Of a stretch of DNA of 64,000 nt, positions 18,053 through 27,627 are shown in pieces; position 1 is the stretch's first letter; each line of letters opens with the position of its first letter. Source of the stretch: Sphingomonadaceae bacterium. GTDB lineage: Bacteria > Pseudomonadota > Alphaproteobacteria > Sphingomonadales > Sphingomonadaceae. Location of the stretch: positions 186,001 to 250,000 of the forward strand of contig JADZEQ010000009.1 of assembly GCA_020850455.1 (NCBI GenBank), read 5' to 3'. The notes beneath the pieces are model-generated. The model had not been told where the DNA came from. It made no database searches and was given only the letters and a program-made list of their open reading frames with translations. The position numbers and the translations under genes are program-made.

Positions 18053-18322
18053 TTATTCGGCGGCCGTTGCCATCATATCAACCGACACATATTTGCGGCG
18101 GAGCTTGCCATCATGGAAACGCACGCGGCCAGCGGCGGTCGCAAAGAGTGTGTGGTCTTTGCCGATGCCCACATTGGTGCCCGGGTAGAATTTGGTGCCG
18201 CGTTGGCGCACGATAATGTTGCCGCCGACGACTTCCTGGCCACCGAATTTTTTGACGCCGAGGCGCTTGCTATGCGAATCGCGGCCGTTGCGCGAAGAAC
18301 CGCCAGCTTTTTTATGTGCCAT
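18053..18322 (-). CDS. rpmA: 50S ribosomal protein L27
   Basis: An 89-residue protein with the classic L27 sequence [20 protein letters not shown] and [20 protein letters not shown]. Its N-terminal tail reaches the peptidyl transferase centre. The N-terminus is the unprocessed type, without the cleaved extension seen in Firmicutes. It lies 32 bases downstream of rplU in the standard rplU-rpmA operon. The usual third member (obgE/cgtA) does not follow here; instead a terminator and an acetyltransferase gene appear. Confidence 0.97.
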   Translation of the reverse strand: MAHKKAGGSSRNGRDSHSKRLGVKKFGGQEVVGGNIIVRQRGTKFYPGTNVGIGKDHTLFATAAGRVRFHDGKLRRKYVSVDMMATAAE

Positions 18323-18354
18323 TGTTCCTAACTCCTAAAATGCAGCGGCGCGGC

Positions 18355-18777
18355 TCAGGCGCTCTTTTCGCTCTTGGCTGCAGCCTTTTTCGGCGCAGCC
18401 TTAGCGGGTTTGGCTTCGGATTTGGTTTCAGCAGCGGCCTTGGGCGCAGCGTCGGCCTTTGCAGGCTTGGCTTTGGCGGCAGCGCCGATCGAAACGATAC
18501 GCAGCATGGTCAGCGACTGGCGGTGGCCATTGCGACGACGATAATTGTGGCGGCGACGCTTTTTGAAGACAATCACCTTTTCACCGCGACCTTGGGCGAC
18601 GATTTCCGCCGCGACCGACAGGCCAGCAGTGGCGGTGAGGTCTGCACCCTCACCCGCGAGCAGGACGTCCGACAGGGTCACCGAATCGCCGACCGCGCCG
18701 GGCAATTTTTCAACGGTGATTTTGTCCCCTGCGGCAACGCGATATTGTTTGCCGCCGGTGCGCACGATTGCGAACAT
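18355..18777 (-). CDS. rplU: 50S ribosomal protein L21 with Lys/Ala-rich tail
   Basis: L21 begins [20 protein letters not shown] and carries the conserved [20 protein letters not shown]. The core ends near residue 100; the remaining 40 residues are a low-complexity Lys/Ala/Pro tail made of KPAKA- and PKKAA-like units. Such tails are seen in other alphaproteobacterial L21 proteins and may touch rRNA or be disordered. The start at 18777 is the only one consistent with the L21 N-terminus. A 209-base divergent region separates it from the lipoprotein gene at 18987 and probably holds both promoters. Confidence 0.95.
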   Translation of the reverse strand: MFAIVRTGGKQYRVAAGDKITVEKLPGAVGDSVTLSDVLLAGEGADLTATAGLSVAAEIVAQGRGEKVIVFKKRRRHNYRRRNGHRQSLTMLRIVSIGAAAKAKPAKADAAPKAAAETKSEAKPAKAAPKKAAAKSEKSA

Positions 18778-18986
18778 CTGCTTGGCTTTCCTTTGAATAA
18801 CATGTCTTTTCATTCCGGGCGTCGGCCAAAGGGCGACAGGCGTATCCGCCGCGCCGACAATGACTATCCTGCCGGAAAGCCGCGCCACTAGCCGCCAAGC
18901 GCCGCCCTGTCAATGGCGCAATGCCAGATTTTGCGCCGCTTTTCGAGTCGCTTGCACGCGCTGCGGGGCGGGTTTAGGTGGGTGCA

Positions 18987-19481
18987 ATGTTGCCCGCCGC
19001 ACATCGCCTTGCCCCCCTGTTTTTGCTGTTGCTCGGCGGTTGCGCCAGCGCGGATCTCGCCGATTATCCATCGCTCGCGCGGCGGCCGATCGAAACCCGC
19101 GCTGCCGCGCCCGCCACCCCGCCGCCCGATACGGCGCCGCCCGCGCCGGTCAGCGCCAGTCTGGTCGAAGCGCTCGGCCGCCTTGCCGCCGATGCCGCGC
19201 GCGGCGATGCCGCCTTTCAAAGCGCGCTCGCCACCCATCGTGCGGCTATGGCGGCGGGTATCGGCGCGGCGGAGGGGAGCGAGGCCTGGGCGGTGGCGGA
19301 GGTTGCGCGCACCCGTGTCGAGGCTGCCCGCGCGCCGACCAGCTTTGCCTTGAGTGAACTTGACCGATTGGCGCTGGAGGCACTGGGCGATGATGACAGC
19401 GTCGCCGTCACCGCCATCGCCGACGTTCAAAGCCGCGTTGCCGCGTTGGTCGCCGCGCAGGATGCCGCGCTCAACCCCTAG
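18987..19481 (+). CDS. Putative lipoprotein of unknown function
   Basis: A 164-residue exported protein with a lipobox LLLGGC near residue 20, so the mature protein would start at a lipid-modified cysteine. After a Pro/Ala-rich linker (ATPPPDTAPPAP), the rest is predicted helical and Ala-rich, possibly coiled coil. The start at 18987 is favoured by AGGTGG about five bases upstream; a GTG at 18978 is possible. It is divergent from rplU and convergent with accC, with nine bases between stops. I cannot assign a function. Confidence 0.68.
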   Translation: MLPAAHRLAPLFLLLLGGCASADLADYPSLARRPIETRAAAPATPPPDTAPPAPVSASLVEALGRLAADAARGDAAFQSALATHRAAMAAGIGAAEGSEAWAVAEVARTRVEAARAPTSFALSELDRLALEALGDDDSVAVTAIADVQSRVAALVAAQDAALNP

Positions 19482-19490
19482 CCAGCGCGA

Positions 19491-20846
19491 TTAATCAGCG
19501 CCATTTTGTCGCTCGAGCCATTCTTCGAGCCATTTGATCGTATAATTGCCGTTGATGACATCCTCATCGCGCAGCAAGGCCTGATGCAGCGGCACGGTGG
19601 TCTTCACCCCGTCGATCACCATTTCCTCGAGCGCGCGGCGCAGCCGCATCAAACAACCTTCGCGGGTGCGGCCATAAACAATCAGCTTGGCGATCATCGA
19701 ATCATAATAGGGCGGGATGCGATAGCCCGCATAAAGCCCTGAATCGACGCGCACATGCATGCCGCCCGCCGGGTGATATGCTTTGACGAGGCCGGGCGAC
19801 GGCGCAAAGCTGACCGGATCTTCCGCATTCAACCGGCATTCGATGGCATGGCCGGTAAAGCGCAAATCCTCTTGCGCGACCGATAATGGCTTACCCTCTG
19901 CAATGCGGATTTGTTCGCGCACCAAATCCATGCCGGTAATCATTTCGGTGACCGGATGTTCGACCTGCAGGCGGGTATTCATTTCGATGAAATAAAATTC
20001 GCCATTTTCCCATAGGAATTCGATGGTCCCCGCGCCGCGATAGCCCATGTCGGCCATCGCCTTGGCGACGATGCCGCCCATGCGTGCGCGTTCATCCGCG
20101 CTGATCACTGGCGATGGCGCTTCTTCAAGCACTTTCTGGTGTCGCCGCTGCAACGAACAATCGCGTTCGCCCAGATGGATGGCGTTGCCCTTGCCATCAC
20201 CGAATATCTGAAATTCGATATGGCGCGGATTGCCGAGATATTTTTCGACATAGACGGTGTCATCGCCAAAGGCAGCCTTTGCCTCTGCGCCCGCCTGACG
20301 CATCAGGCTGGGCAATTCATCGGCGCTTTGACACACTTTCATGCCGCGCCCGCCGCCCCCCGAAGCCGCCTTGATGATCACCGGATAGCCGATGGCATCG
20401 GCGATACGCGCCGCCTCGTCGGGGTCGCTGATCGCCCCGTCGCTGCCCGGCACCAGCGGCAGGCCGAGCGCACCCGCCGTCTGCTTCGCCGCCACCTTGT
20501 CACCCATGGTGCGGATATGTTCGGGCTTTGGCCCGATGAAGATGATATTATGCGCCTCGACAATTTCGGCGAAACGCGCATTTTCGGACAGAAATCCGTA
20601 ACCGGGGTGGATGGCATCCGCCCCCGAAATTTCGGCGGCTGAAATAATCGCCGGGATGTTGAGGTAACTATCCTTCGCCGCAGGCGGGCCAATGCAAATC
20701 GCCTCATCGGCCAGGCGGACGTGCATCGCATCGGCATCGGCGGTCGAATGGACGGCAACCGTCTTTATGCCCATTTCATGCGCCGCACGGTGGATGCGCA
20801 GCGCAATTTCGCCGCGATTGGCGATGAGCAATTTTTCAATGGCCAT
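19491..20846 (-). CDS. accC: Acetyl-CoA carboxylase, biotin carboxylase subunit
   Basis: AccC uses ATP and bicarbonate to carboxylate biotin on AccB, the first half-reaction of malonyl-CoA synthesis. The 451-residue length is normal. The ATP-grasp motifs are clear: [13 protein letters not shown], then [15 protein letters not shown], and the active-site block [17 protein letters not shown]. The start at 20846 ([17 protein letters not shown]) gives the canonical N-terminus; longer in-frame starts run into accB. It lies 13 bases downstream of accB, and aroQ leads the set, a standard alphaproteobacterial operon. accA and accD are not in the window. Confidence 0.97.
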   Translation of the reverse strand: MAIEKLLIANRGEIALRIHRAAHEMGIKTVAVHSTADADAMHVRLADEAICIGPPAAKDSYLNIPAIISAAEISGADAIHPGYGFLSENARFAEIVEAHNIIFIGPKPEHIRTMGDKVAAKQTAGALGLPLVPGSDGAISDPDEAARIADAIGYPVIIKAASGGGGRGMKVCQSADELPSLMRQAGAEAKAAFGDDTVYVEKYLGNPRHIEFQIFGDGKGNAIHLGERDCSLQRRHQKVLEEAPSPVISADERARMGGIVAKAMADMGYRGAGTIEFLWENGEFYFIEMNTRLQVEHPVTEMITGMDLVREQIRIAEGKPLSVAQEDLRFTGHAIECRLNAEDPVSFAPSPGLVKAYHPAGGMHVRVDSGLYAGYRIPPYYDSMIAKLIVYGRTREGCLMRLRRALEEMVIDGVKTTVPLHQALLRDEDVINGNYTIKWLEEWLERQNGAD

Positions 20847-20859
20847 GGGAAAAGCCGCC

Positions 20860-21318
20860 TCAGCCGATGGTGAACAAGGGCTGGTCAAACTCGACCGGCT
20901 GCGCATTGGCGACATGCATGGCTTTGAGCGTGCCACCCTTGGGCGCGGTGATATTATTCATCACCTTCATCGCCTCTATGATGAGGATGGTATCCCCCTC
21001 CTTCACCGCATCGCCCACCGCCTTGAACACGGGCGATGCCGGGTCGGGCGATAAATAGGCGGTGCCGACCATCGGCGATTTGACGGCATCGGCATGGCTG
21101 TCCGCAGCGACAGCAGCGGGGGCGACAGCAGCGGGGGCGGCAGGTGCCGGGGCAGCGGGGGCTGGGGCGGGTGCGGCAACCACATGCTGGACGGCGGCGG
21201 CGCTGCCACCGCGCGCGACGCGGATGCGCCGTTCCTCATCCTCCACCTCAATTTCAGAGAGGTCGGTTTCGGTCAGCAGCTTGGCGAGTTCGCGCACCAG
21301 CGCGATATCAACCGCCAT
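20860..21318 (-). CDS. accB: Biotin carboxyl carrier protein of acetyl-CoA carboxylase
   Basis: AccB carries biotin between biotin carboxylase and carboxyltransferase. The 152-residue protein has an N-terminal helix-rich region, a Pro/Ala linker at about residues 48-72, and a C-terminal biotinyl domain with EAMKVMN, Lys118 being the biotinylation site. The start at 21318 ([13 protein letters not shown]) is preferred because AAGGA lies about seven bases upstream; the in-frame ATG at 21345 lacks such a site. The linker DNA is a GC-rich repetitive stretch. Confidence 0.95.
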   Translation of the reverse strand: MAVDIALVRELAKLLTETDLSEIEVEDEERRIRVARGGSAAAVQHVVAAPAPAPAAPAPAAPAAVAPAAVAADSHADAVKSPMVGTAYLSPDPASPVFKAVGDAVKEGDTILIIEAMKVMNNITAPKGGTLKAMHVANAQPVEFDQPLFTIG

Positions 21319-21390
21319 TTTCCCGTCCTTTTTGTCAGCACCCATATATTTTTATATTCCCTGTTGAACCCCCGAGGGGCCTGTCGCTGC

Positions 21391-21828
21391 TTATAATGCC
21401 AGCCGCGCCGCCGCGTCCAGTGCCAGCGCATAGGATTGCGCGCCATGCCCGGCAAAAACCCCCGCCGCCGCCATGCCGACATAGCTGATATGGCGAAAAT
21501 CCTCCCGCTGCATCGGGTCGGACAAATGCACCTCAAACACCGGCAGGCTGATCGCCTTGATCGCGTCGAGCAAGGCGACCGACGTATGGGTATAGGCCGC
21601 CGCGTTGAGCAGCACCGCCGCAGCGCCAGCGCGTTTTGCCTCTTGCAACCAGTCGACCAGCACCCCTTCATGGTTGGTCTGGCGGAAATCGATGGTCAGC
21701 CCCAGTGCTTTGGCCTGTTCGGTCAGCATCGCTTCGATGTCGATGAGGCTTTGGTGGCCGTAAATCTCCGGCTCACGCGTTCCCAATAGGTTGAGGTTGG
21801 GCCCGTTCAAGACATAGATTAACGCCAT
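21391..21828 (-). CDS. aroQ: 3-dehydroquinate dehydratase, type II
   Basis: AroQ removes water from 3-dehydroquinate in the shikimate pathway. The 145-residue size and motifs fit the dodecameric type II enzyme: VLNGPNLNLLGTREPEIYG, with catalytic Tyr23 on the mobile loop, then Asn77-region LNAAAYTHTS, and the catalytic histidine in FEVHLSDP. The start at 21828 is chosen by homology and by the G-rich GGGGGTGGGGG upstream. It is first in the aroQ-accB-accC operon, with 72 bases to accB. Confidence 0.96.
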   Translation of the reverse strand: MALIYVLNGPNLNLLGTREPEIYGHQSLIDIEAMLTEQAKALGLTIDFRQTNHEGVLVDWLQEAKRAGAAAVLLNAAAYTHTSVALLDAIKAISLPVFEVHLSDPMQREDFRHISYVGMAAAGVFAGHGAQSYALALDAAARLAL

Positions 21829-21923
21829 CCCCCACCCCCTAATGCGCTTTGCGGCGAAAGCAAATAAGCGGGCGTGCCAAGCCATATTCCCTTTCGCGCC
21901 AAAGCCCTATAGCAGGGATGATG

Positions 21924-22415
21924 ATGCGCGATGCTAGTTTTGATCCGGCAATGATGTTTCGGGCGATGCAGGGCTATGGCCATACCGGGCTGCTCGGCCT
22001 CACCTATGTCGCGCATGGCGCCGATTGGGCAGAAATTGCCATGCCGTTCAACGATGCCTTGGTCGGTGATGTTGCGGCGGGGACGATGGCGACCGGCGCG
22101 GTCACCGGCTTGCTCGACATGTGCTGCGGGGTCGCGGTGTGGACGCGGCTCGGCCAATTTCGTCCGCAGGCGACGCTCGACCTGCGCATCGATTATCTGC
22201 GCGCTGCCCACCCGCGCACCGACATGGCGGCGCGGGTCACCTGTTACCGGGTGACGCGTGACATCGCCTTTGTTCGCGGGGTGGCGCATGATGGCGATGT
22301 CGCCGACCCGGTGGCGCATATCGCCGCCACCTTCATGTTTACCGGCGCGCCAATCGCGCTCGACAAGGATGGGCGGCGTCCCGGTTTCACCGGCGCGCGG
22401 GTGGCTGAAAGATGA
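21924..22415 (+). CDS. PaaI-type hot-dog thioesterase (first of pair)
   Basis: A protein of about 163 residues with the hot-dog thioesterase fold of the PaaI family, which hydrolyses acyl- or aryl-CoA. The family helix appears as MATGAVTGLLDMCCGVAVW; strands follow in ATLDLRIDYLRAAH. The usual HGG at the start of the helix is replaced by DVAAGTMATGA, so the standard catalytic pattern is altered. Three consecutive ATGs (21918, 21921, 21924) start the gene; the third has the best spacing from AGCAGGG. Its stop overlaps the next thioesterase gene by ATGA. Confidence 0.8.
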   Translation: MRDASFDPAMMFRAMQGYGHTGLLGLTYVAHGADWAEIAMPFNDALVGDVAAGTMATGAVTGLLDMCCGVAVWTRLGQFRPQATLDLRIDYLRAAHPRTDMAARVTCYRVTRDIAFVRGVAHDGDVADPVAHIAATFMFTGAPIALDKDGRRPGFTGARVAER

Positions 22416-22879
22416 CCGCTATGCCCGCCGACACCCTCCCCCCCTATGCGCAGACGATGGGCATCCGCATCTTGCATGCTGGCGATGGCGCGCGCGGCCC
22501 GGTGCTCGAAATGGCCTTTGCCAGCGGCCTGTCGGGACGCCCCGGCATGTTGCACGGCGGCGCGATTTCGGGGCTGCTCGACATGTGCGCCAGCGCGACG
22601 CTCAACCATGAACTGCGCCAACGCGGGGTTGAACCGCGGTTCAAGCCAATTGGCATCACCATCGATTTTCTGCGCGGGGGGCTCAAACAACCCACTTTTG
22701 CGCGCGGGCGTGTGACCCGCGTCGGGCGGCGCGTCGCGACGGTAATGGTGGAGGCGTGGCAGGCCGATGCGACAGACGACCAAGCGCCGCTTGCCCCGAC
22801 CAATGGCAATATCATCGCCGCCGCGCGACTCCACCTCAGGTTGGGGCAGGATGTGGCGGCGGAGGGGGATGGGGAATAG
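22412..22879 (+). CDS. PaaI-type hot-dog thioesterase (second of pair)
   Basis: A 155-residue hot-dog thioesterase with a canonical catalytic segment, GMLHGGAISGLLDMCASATL, followed by PIGITIDFLRGG. It is translationally coupled to the preceding, more diverged thioesterase by a four-base ATGA overlap, so the pair may form a mixed assembly; that is inference. Substrate unknown. The stop is one base from the convergent CorA-family gene. Confidence 0.85.
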   Translation: MTAMPADTLPPYAQTMGIRILHAGDGARGPVLEMAFASGLSGRPGMLHGGAISGLLDMCASATLNHELRQRGVEPRFKPIGITIDFLRGGLKQPTFARGRVTRVGRRVATVMVEAWQADATDDQAPLAPTNGNIIAAARLHLRLGQDVAAEGDGE

Positions 22880-22880
22880 C

Positions 22881-23843
22881 TTAGCGCTTGCTCCAGCCGC
22901 GCCAGATAAACCAGGCACCAACGACAATCGCGATGGCGATGCACAGCGCCGTCACCCCCCAAAAGGCCCAGGGCGCCTTGGCATAGGGTATCCCCTCTAC
23001 ATTCATGCCGAGCAGCCCGGTGATAAAGGTCAGCGGCAGGAAAATCAGTGCGGCGATCGCCACCTGTAGCGAACGGGCGTCCATCCGTTCCGAACGCAGG
23101 TCGGTGATTTCATCGTGCAGCACCGCAGCGCGTTCGCGCACCGACTCCAACTCCTCCGCCATGCGGTAAAAACGGTCGGTCGCCTCGCGCATATGTGCGC
23201 GTTCGGCCGTGTCGAACCACGGCAGGTTGAGCGACATCAGACTTTCGAGCGCCTGTCGCTGCGGCGCGACAAAGCGGCGCAGGCCAATGGCGGCGGAACG
23301 CAGGCGGCTGGTTTCGCGGCGCTGTTCAAAGCTGGCGTGGCGGTCAATCCCCTCCTCCAGCAGGTCGAGCGCATCGCCGATTTGCGCGACCGCCGCATCC
23401 AATTGTTCGGCGCTGCCCGACAGCAGCGCAACGAGCACATCGCCGCAATCATGCAGCCGCCCCGCCTCAAAAGCCGCGATGGTGGCGGGCAGCACGTCGG
23501 TTTCGCGAAAGGCAACCGAAATCAATAGCTTGGGGGTCGCCCATATCCGCATGGAGGCGAGCGGGTCCCCCTCCCGCTCCCCATCACCTTGGCGGAGCGG
23601 CGCGCGCAGGTTGAGCAACACCCCCTCTGCCATCATGTCGCAGCGCGGGCGGGTTTCCACCGCAAGCAAGGCGCGCACCACCGCTTCGGGCAGATGGCAA
23701 TCGCGCTCCTCCAGCAGTGAGAGGCTTTCGCGCTGTTGGAAATGGAGCCAGCGAAAACCGGGCGGTGCCTGTTCAAGCACCGAGACATCGGGCGCATCCG
23801 CCGCGTGCACGGTGCCATCGACAAAATCCATCACGCGGATCAT
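22881..23843 (-). CDS. CorA/ZntB-type divalent metal transporter
   Basis: A 320-residue CorA-superfamily protein. The large N-terminal cytoplasmic domain ends in a long helix (MAEELESVRERAAVLHDEIT), followed by two C-terminal membrane helices. The signature GMN motif appears in TGLLGMNVEGIPYA. The EGIP after GMN rather than the Mg-transporter pattern suggests the ZntB branch, linked to zinc or proton-coupled metal transport; the ion cannot be fixed from sequence. Its start overlaps the siroheme synthase stop by four bases, and it ends the lysA operon. Confidence 0.87.
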   Translation of the reverse strand: MIRVMDFVDGTVHAADAPDVSVLEQAPPGFRWLHFQQRESLSLLEERDCHLPEAVVRALLAVETRPRCDMMAEGVLLNLRAPLRQGDGEREGDPLASMRIWATPKLLISVAFRETDVLPATIAAFEAGRLHDCGDVLVALLSGSAEQLDAAVAQIGDALDLLEEGIDRHASFEQRRETSRLRSAAIGLRRFVAPQRQALESLMSLNLPWFDTAERAHMREATDRFYRMAEELESVRERAAVLHDEITDLRSERMDARSLQVAIAALIFLPLTFITGLLGMNVEGIPYAKAPWAFWGVTALCIAIAIVVGAWFIWRGWSKR

Positions 23844-24631
23844 GCGGCGGGCCGTCGCAGCCAGATGTGGAGGCCAGTGTCGGGCACGGCGGGACGCTCC
23901 TCAGACAGGCGGCGGGGCGCGTCGGCGCGCGCGCGGTGGAGGATGGCTTGGCTCACCCCCTGTTGGTGCCACAAAATATCCGCCGCTGCCAATAGCCTTG
24001 CCGCGCGCAGCGTCAGTTCATCCGGACTATCAGAGGTCAAAATAATTTCCTCTAATATTCCAATGGCTTGATTGTCATTTTCAGTGGCTATCACGGCTAT
24101 GCATTGGGCTATTTCATCGGGCAACACCCCCTCCCCCATCGGGTCGAGCGGCCCGCCCTCCGCCAGCAAAGCCGCCACCCCCCGTCGCCGCGCTGCACCG
24201 TCGGGCAACGCCTGACGCAGCATGGCCTTCGTCCCGCCGAGCAGGGCAGCAATCGCCCCGATCCTCTCTGGCAGCAGCCGTTCGAGCCGTTGACGCAGCG
24301 CCGCCGACAGCCCGGCCGACGCACCGCCCGAACCAATGGCAATGGTAACCGGCCCGCGCTCCACCACCGCGCCCAGCGTGAAATCGCAAAGTTCCGGCTG
24401 GTCGGCGACATTGACCAGCAGCCCCGCCGCGCGCAGCCGCGCCGCCATCGCTACCGCATCCGAAGCACCCGCAACAAAGCCCAGCCGCGCTTGGGGCGAC
24501 AGGTCGGCCACAACCACCGCCCCAGCCCGTTCGAGCAAGCGGCGACGTGCATCGGCAACATCGCCATCCCCCAGCAACACGACCTTTTGACCTGCCAGTT
24601 GCACAAAAATGGGCAGGTCGCGCACCGCCAT
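23840..24631 (-). CDS. Precorrin-2 dehydrogenase/sirohydrochlorin ferrochelatase (CysG N-half)
   Basis: A 263-residue protein matching the N-terminal, Met8p-like half of CysG, which oxidises precorrin-2 to sirohydrochlorin and inserts iron to give siroheme. The NAD-binding loop is VVLLGDGDVADARRRLLERAG, and SGGASAGLSAALRQRLERLLP is the family helix. The methyltransferase half is encoded separately at 48.4 kb. The start at 24631 shares one base with the lysA stop (TGATG). The C-terminal 110 residues are less conserved and include DELTLRAARLLAAADIL, which resembles a piece of the SUMT N-terminus. Confidence 0.82.
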   Translation of the reverse strand: MAVRDLPIFVQLAGQKVVLLGDGDVADARRRLLERAGAVVVADLSPQARLGFVAGASDAVAMAARLRAAGLLVNVADQPELCDFTLGAVVERGPVTIAIGSGGASAGLSAALRQRLERLLPERIGAIAALLGGTKAMLRQALPDGAARRRGVAALLAEGGPLDPMGEGVLPDEIAQCIAVIATENDNQAIGILEEIILTSDSPDELTLRAARLLAAADILWHQQGVSQAILHRARADAPRRLSEERPAVPDTGLHIWLRRPAA

Positions 24632-25893
24632 CAGCCCTTGAGGAATTCCGGCACGCGCTCCGCCGCCAGCGTTGCAGATGCAGGAATGCGATCCGCGACT
24701 ACGGCCCATTCACTGCCCGACACCATAACCTCTGCCACCATCGGGCGACTATTGTAAAAGCTCGCCATCGTCGCGCCATAGGCCCCCGCCGAACGGAATA
24801 TGGCGAGATCGCCTGCCATCACAGCGTCGATATCGCGCGCGGTAGCAAATGTGTCGCCCGTTTCGCACACCGGGCCGACGATGTTGGCGACCATCCTTTG
24901 ACCCGTTGGCCGAACCGCCGCAAAATCATGCCATGCGTCATAAAGTGCGGGGCGCGCCAGATCATTCATCGCCGCATCGATGATGATAAAGGGATGTTCC
25001 ATGCCCGGCTTAACCCGAATAACCTGTGTCAAAAGCACACCGGCATTGGCGGCGATGACGCGACCCGGTTCAAACTGCAAGGTAACATCCCACCCTTGGG
25101 TAACCCGCGCGACCATCGCACCATATTCGGCTGGCCCATGCGGCGCGTCGCTTTCGCGATATCTAACGCCCAGCCCTCCACCCAAATCGACATGGGTGAT
25201 GGCATAGCCAGCGGCCCGCAAATCTGTCAGCAGCAGTCCCAGTCGTCGAAACGCTGTTTCCAATGGGTCGAGCGACAATAGCTGGGAGCCGATATGCACC
25301 GCGACCCCGCGCAGTTCGATCCCGGGCAATTGTGCCAATCGACCAAAAATAGCCGGTGCATCGCTGATCGCCACACCAAATTTATTTTCCGCTTTGCCGG
25401 TCGAGATTTTGGCATGGGTTCCGGCATCCACATCGGGGTTGACGCGCAGGCTGATTGCCGCCCGCTTGCCCAGCGCGGCGGCGATGGCCGACAATTCGGC
25501 CCCCTCCTCTTCGGATTCGATGTTGAACTGTCCAACCCCGGCCAGCAGTGCAGCACGCATTTCACCTGCCGTCTTGCCCACTCCGGAAAAGAGGATGTCT
25601 TGGGGTGGGATTCCCGCCGCGAGTGCGCGCACCATCTCCCCTTCTGAAACGACGTCCGCGCCATAACCATGGGTGGCGAGAATATTTAGCACGGCCAAAT
25701 TGGGGTTAGCCTTTATCGCAAAGGCGCATTTGACGCGGCCACAAGGCGCGAGCGCATCAGCAAAGACCTGAGCATGGCGCGCCAGCGTCGCGCGCGAATA
25801 AACATAGCATGGGGTGCCCACAGCAGCGGCGATCGCAGCCAGCGGCACATCTTCGGCGAAAATTTCGCCATTTCGCAAGTTAAAGTGGTCCAA
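24631..25893 (-). CDS. lysA: Diaminopimelate decarboxylase
   Basis: LysA decarboxylates meso-diaminopimelate to lysine with PLP. The 420-residue protein has the PLP lysine Lys61 in CAFAIKANPN, the phosphate-binding HVDLGGGLGVRYRE, the substrate motif EPGRVIAANAG, and the cross-dimer cysteine block GPVCETGDTFA. It begins the minus-strand group lysA, cysG-like, corA-like, with one- and four-base overlaps. It follows argH and a small lipoprotein, the standard alphaproteobacterial neighbourhood. Confidence 0.96.
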   Translation of the reverse strand: MDHFNLRNGEIFAEDVPLAAIAAAVGTPCYVYSRATLARHAQVFADALAPCGRVKCAFAIKANPNLAVLNILATHGYGADVVSEGEMVRALAAGIPPQDILFSGVGKTAGEMRAALLAGVGQFNIESEEEGAELSAIAAALGKRAAISLRVNPDVDAGTHAKISTGKAENKFGVAISDAPAIFGRLAQLPGIELRGVAVHIGSQLLSLDPLETAFRRLGLLLTDLRAAGYAITHVDLGGGLGVRYRESDAPHGPAEYGAMVARVTQGWDVTLQFEPGRVIAANAGVLLTQVIRVKPGMEHPFIIIDAAMNDLARPALYDAWHDFAAVRPTGQRMVANIVGPVCETGDTFATARDIDAVMAGDLAIFRSAGAYGATMASFYNSRPMVAEVMVSGSEWAVVADRIPASATLAAERVPEFLKG

Positions 25894-25920
25894 TTTTCTA
25901 CTCGAACAAAAGGGCGTCGA

Positions 25921-26166
25921 TTATTCCGGCGGCAGGTCAAATTGATCGGATCGCCGTTCCTCGGAACGCAACAAGACCTCATCACTGCGCTGGGGCCGCG
26001 CCTGGGTTCCCGCCGTGGTTAATTCAGCAAAGTTGGCGGCACTATTCTCCCCGGTCGCCACCGCAGGGCCAGGTTCAGCAGGTTTTCGGACGAGGTCACC
26101 GCGCTGTCCACATGCAGAAAGCGCCGCCGCACCCATCAGGGCGGCAAAATGCCATCGTGCCTTCAT
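25921..26166 (-). CDS. Small LptM-like lipoprotein
   Basis: An 81-residue lipoprotein with signal peptide and lipobox LSAC near residue 19, followed by [10 protein letters not shown]. The CGQ+G(D/P)L start of the mature protein is typical of the small lipoproteins encoded between argH and lysA, relatives of LptM (YifL), which helps LptD mature in enterobacteria. Family knowledge supplies the LptM link; function here is inferred. The rest is charged and probably disordered. It overlaps the argH stop by four bases. Confidence 0.8.
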   Translation of the reverse strand: MKARWHFAALMGAAALSACGQRGDLVRKPAEPGPAVATGENSAANFAELTTAGTQARPQRSDEVLLRSEERRSDQFDLPPE

Positions 26167-27602
26167 ACCCCGCCCTCCTTCGCCAATGCCGCGCGCCGTT
26201 CGACAATTTGCTGCCGTACATTGTCGGGCGCAGTGCCGCCATAGCTGGTACGGCTCGCCACCGATGCCTCCACGCTGAGCGCTGCCAGTGTCGTCGCATC
26301 CATACGGCTGTCGATAGCAACGGCTGCGCTAATCGGCAATTGGTTGAGCGTGCAGCCCAATCCTTCGGCCGCCTTGACCATTGCACCAACGATATGGTGC
26401 GCTTCCCGAAAGGGGATATCTTTGGCGCGCACCAGCCAGTCAGCAAGGTCGGTGGCGGTTGAAAATCCGCTGCTCGCCGCAGCCTGCATCCGCACAGTGT
26501 CGAAACGCGACTGCGCGAGCATGCCGGTCATGGCGCATAGGCACAGGCCGAGCAGATCATGCGCTTCGAAAACCGGCGGCTTATCATTCTGCATATCCTT
26601 TGAATATGCGAGCGGCAGCCCCTTCATCGTCACCATCAGCGCGGTAAAGGCACCGATAATCCGCCCGCAATGGCCACGTACCAGTTCAGCAGCATCGGGG
26701 TTGCGTTTTTGCGGCATAATCGAACTGCCGGTCGAAAAACTGTCGGGCAGGTGCAAAAAGCCAAAGGGCTGACTGGCCCAGATGATCACTTCCTCAGCCA
26801 AACGCGACAGATGGAGCGCGCATTGCGAAGCTGCGGCCAGATAATCGAGCGCAAAGTCGCGGTCAGACACCGAATCGAGGCTGTTGCAGGTGGGGCCATC
26901 AAAGCCCAAAGCCGCAGCGGTTTGAAAACGGTCGATGGCAAAGCTCGTGCCGGCGAGCGCGGCACTCCCCAAAGGGCATTGGTTGAGGCGGCGGCGCGCA
27001 TCGGCAAAGCGTGAACGGTCACGCCACAGCATTTCGACATAGGCCATCATATGGTGACCCAAGGTCACCGGTTGCGCGACCTGCAAATGGGTAAAGCCAG
27101 GCATGATCGCGTCGCAATGCCGCTGTGCCAAATCCAGCAAAATGTCGATCAGGCTGACGAGTGCGCCGTCCACTTCGTCAATTGCCGCGCGCACCCATAG
27201 TTTGAAATCGGTCGCCACCTGGTCATTGCGACTGCGCGCCGTATGGAGTCTGCCGGCAACCGGCCCAATCAATTCGGCCAAGCGCGATTCGACCGTCATG
27301 TGAATATCTTCGCGCGACATGTCGACCGGTACGCCATCTCGTTCAAATTCGGCGTGGACGCTTGCCAATCCGGCATCGATTGCCGCCGTGTCGGCCGTTG
27401 ATAAAATACCCTGCTTGCCGAGCATGGCCACATGGGCACGGCTCGCCGCAATATCTTCTTTCCACAGACGCTTGTCGAAGGGGATGGAGGCGTTTATTTC
27501 GCGCATGATTGCTGCTGGCCCCTCCCCAAAGCGGCCACCCCACATCTTATCGGTTGCAGGAGATTGCACTTTGCCGACGTCATTTGGCCGATTGTCGTCC
27601 AC
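26163..27602 (-). CDS. argH: Argininosuccinate lyase
   Basis: ArgH splits argininosuccinate into arginine and fumarate. The fumarase/aspartase-family signature [12 protein letters not shown] is present, along with [10 protein letters not shown] at the N-terminus and [13 protein letters not shown]. Two starts are plausible: a GTG at 27602 with AAAGGCGAGG upstream (479 residues, chosen) or the ATG at 27545 (460 residues, closer to the usual length). The divergent thioredoxin gene starts at 27628, so the longer form leaves only 25 bases for two promoters, which counts against it. Confidence 0.95.
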   Translation of the reverse strand: MDDNRPNDVGKVQSPATDKMWGGRFGEGPAAIMREINASIPFDKRLWKEDIAASRAHVAMLGKQGILSTADTAAIDAGLASVHAEFERDGVPVDMSREDIHMTVESRLAELIGPVAGRLHTARSRNDQVATDFKLWVRAAIDEVDGALVSLIDILLDLAQRHCDAIMPGFTHLQVAQPVTLGHHMMAYVEMLWRDRSRFADARRRLNQCPLGSAALAGTSFAIDRFQTAAALGFDGPTCNSLDSVSDRDFALDYLAAASQCALHLSRLAEEVIIWASQPFGFLHLPDSFSTGSSIMPQKRNPDAAELVRGHCGRIIGAFTALMVTMKGLPLAYSKDMQNDKPPVFEAHDLLGLCLCAMTGMLAQSRFDTVRMQAAASSGFSTATDLADWLVRAKDIPFREAHHIVGAMVKAAEGLGCTLNQLPISAAVAIDSRMDATTLAALSVEASVASRTSYGGTAPDNVRQQIVERRAALAKEGGV

Positions 27603-27627
27603 CGCCTCGCCTTTCGTTTCGGGCCAT

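Noticed and set aside
18324-18354. Gap between rplU and rpmA as a regulatory site
   Set aside because: Only 31 bases, no palindrome; normal operon spacing.
21364-21376. CCCCGAGGGG palindrome between accB and aroQ as a terminator
   Set aside because: Two-base loop and no T-run; the operon order suggests continuous transcription.
27319-27627. Upstream extension of the TlpA-like gene
   Set aside because: It would lie antisense inside argH and put the signal peptide in the middle of the protein.
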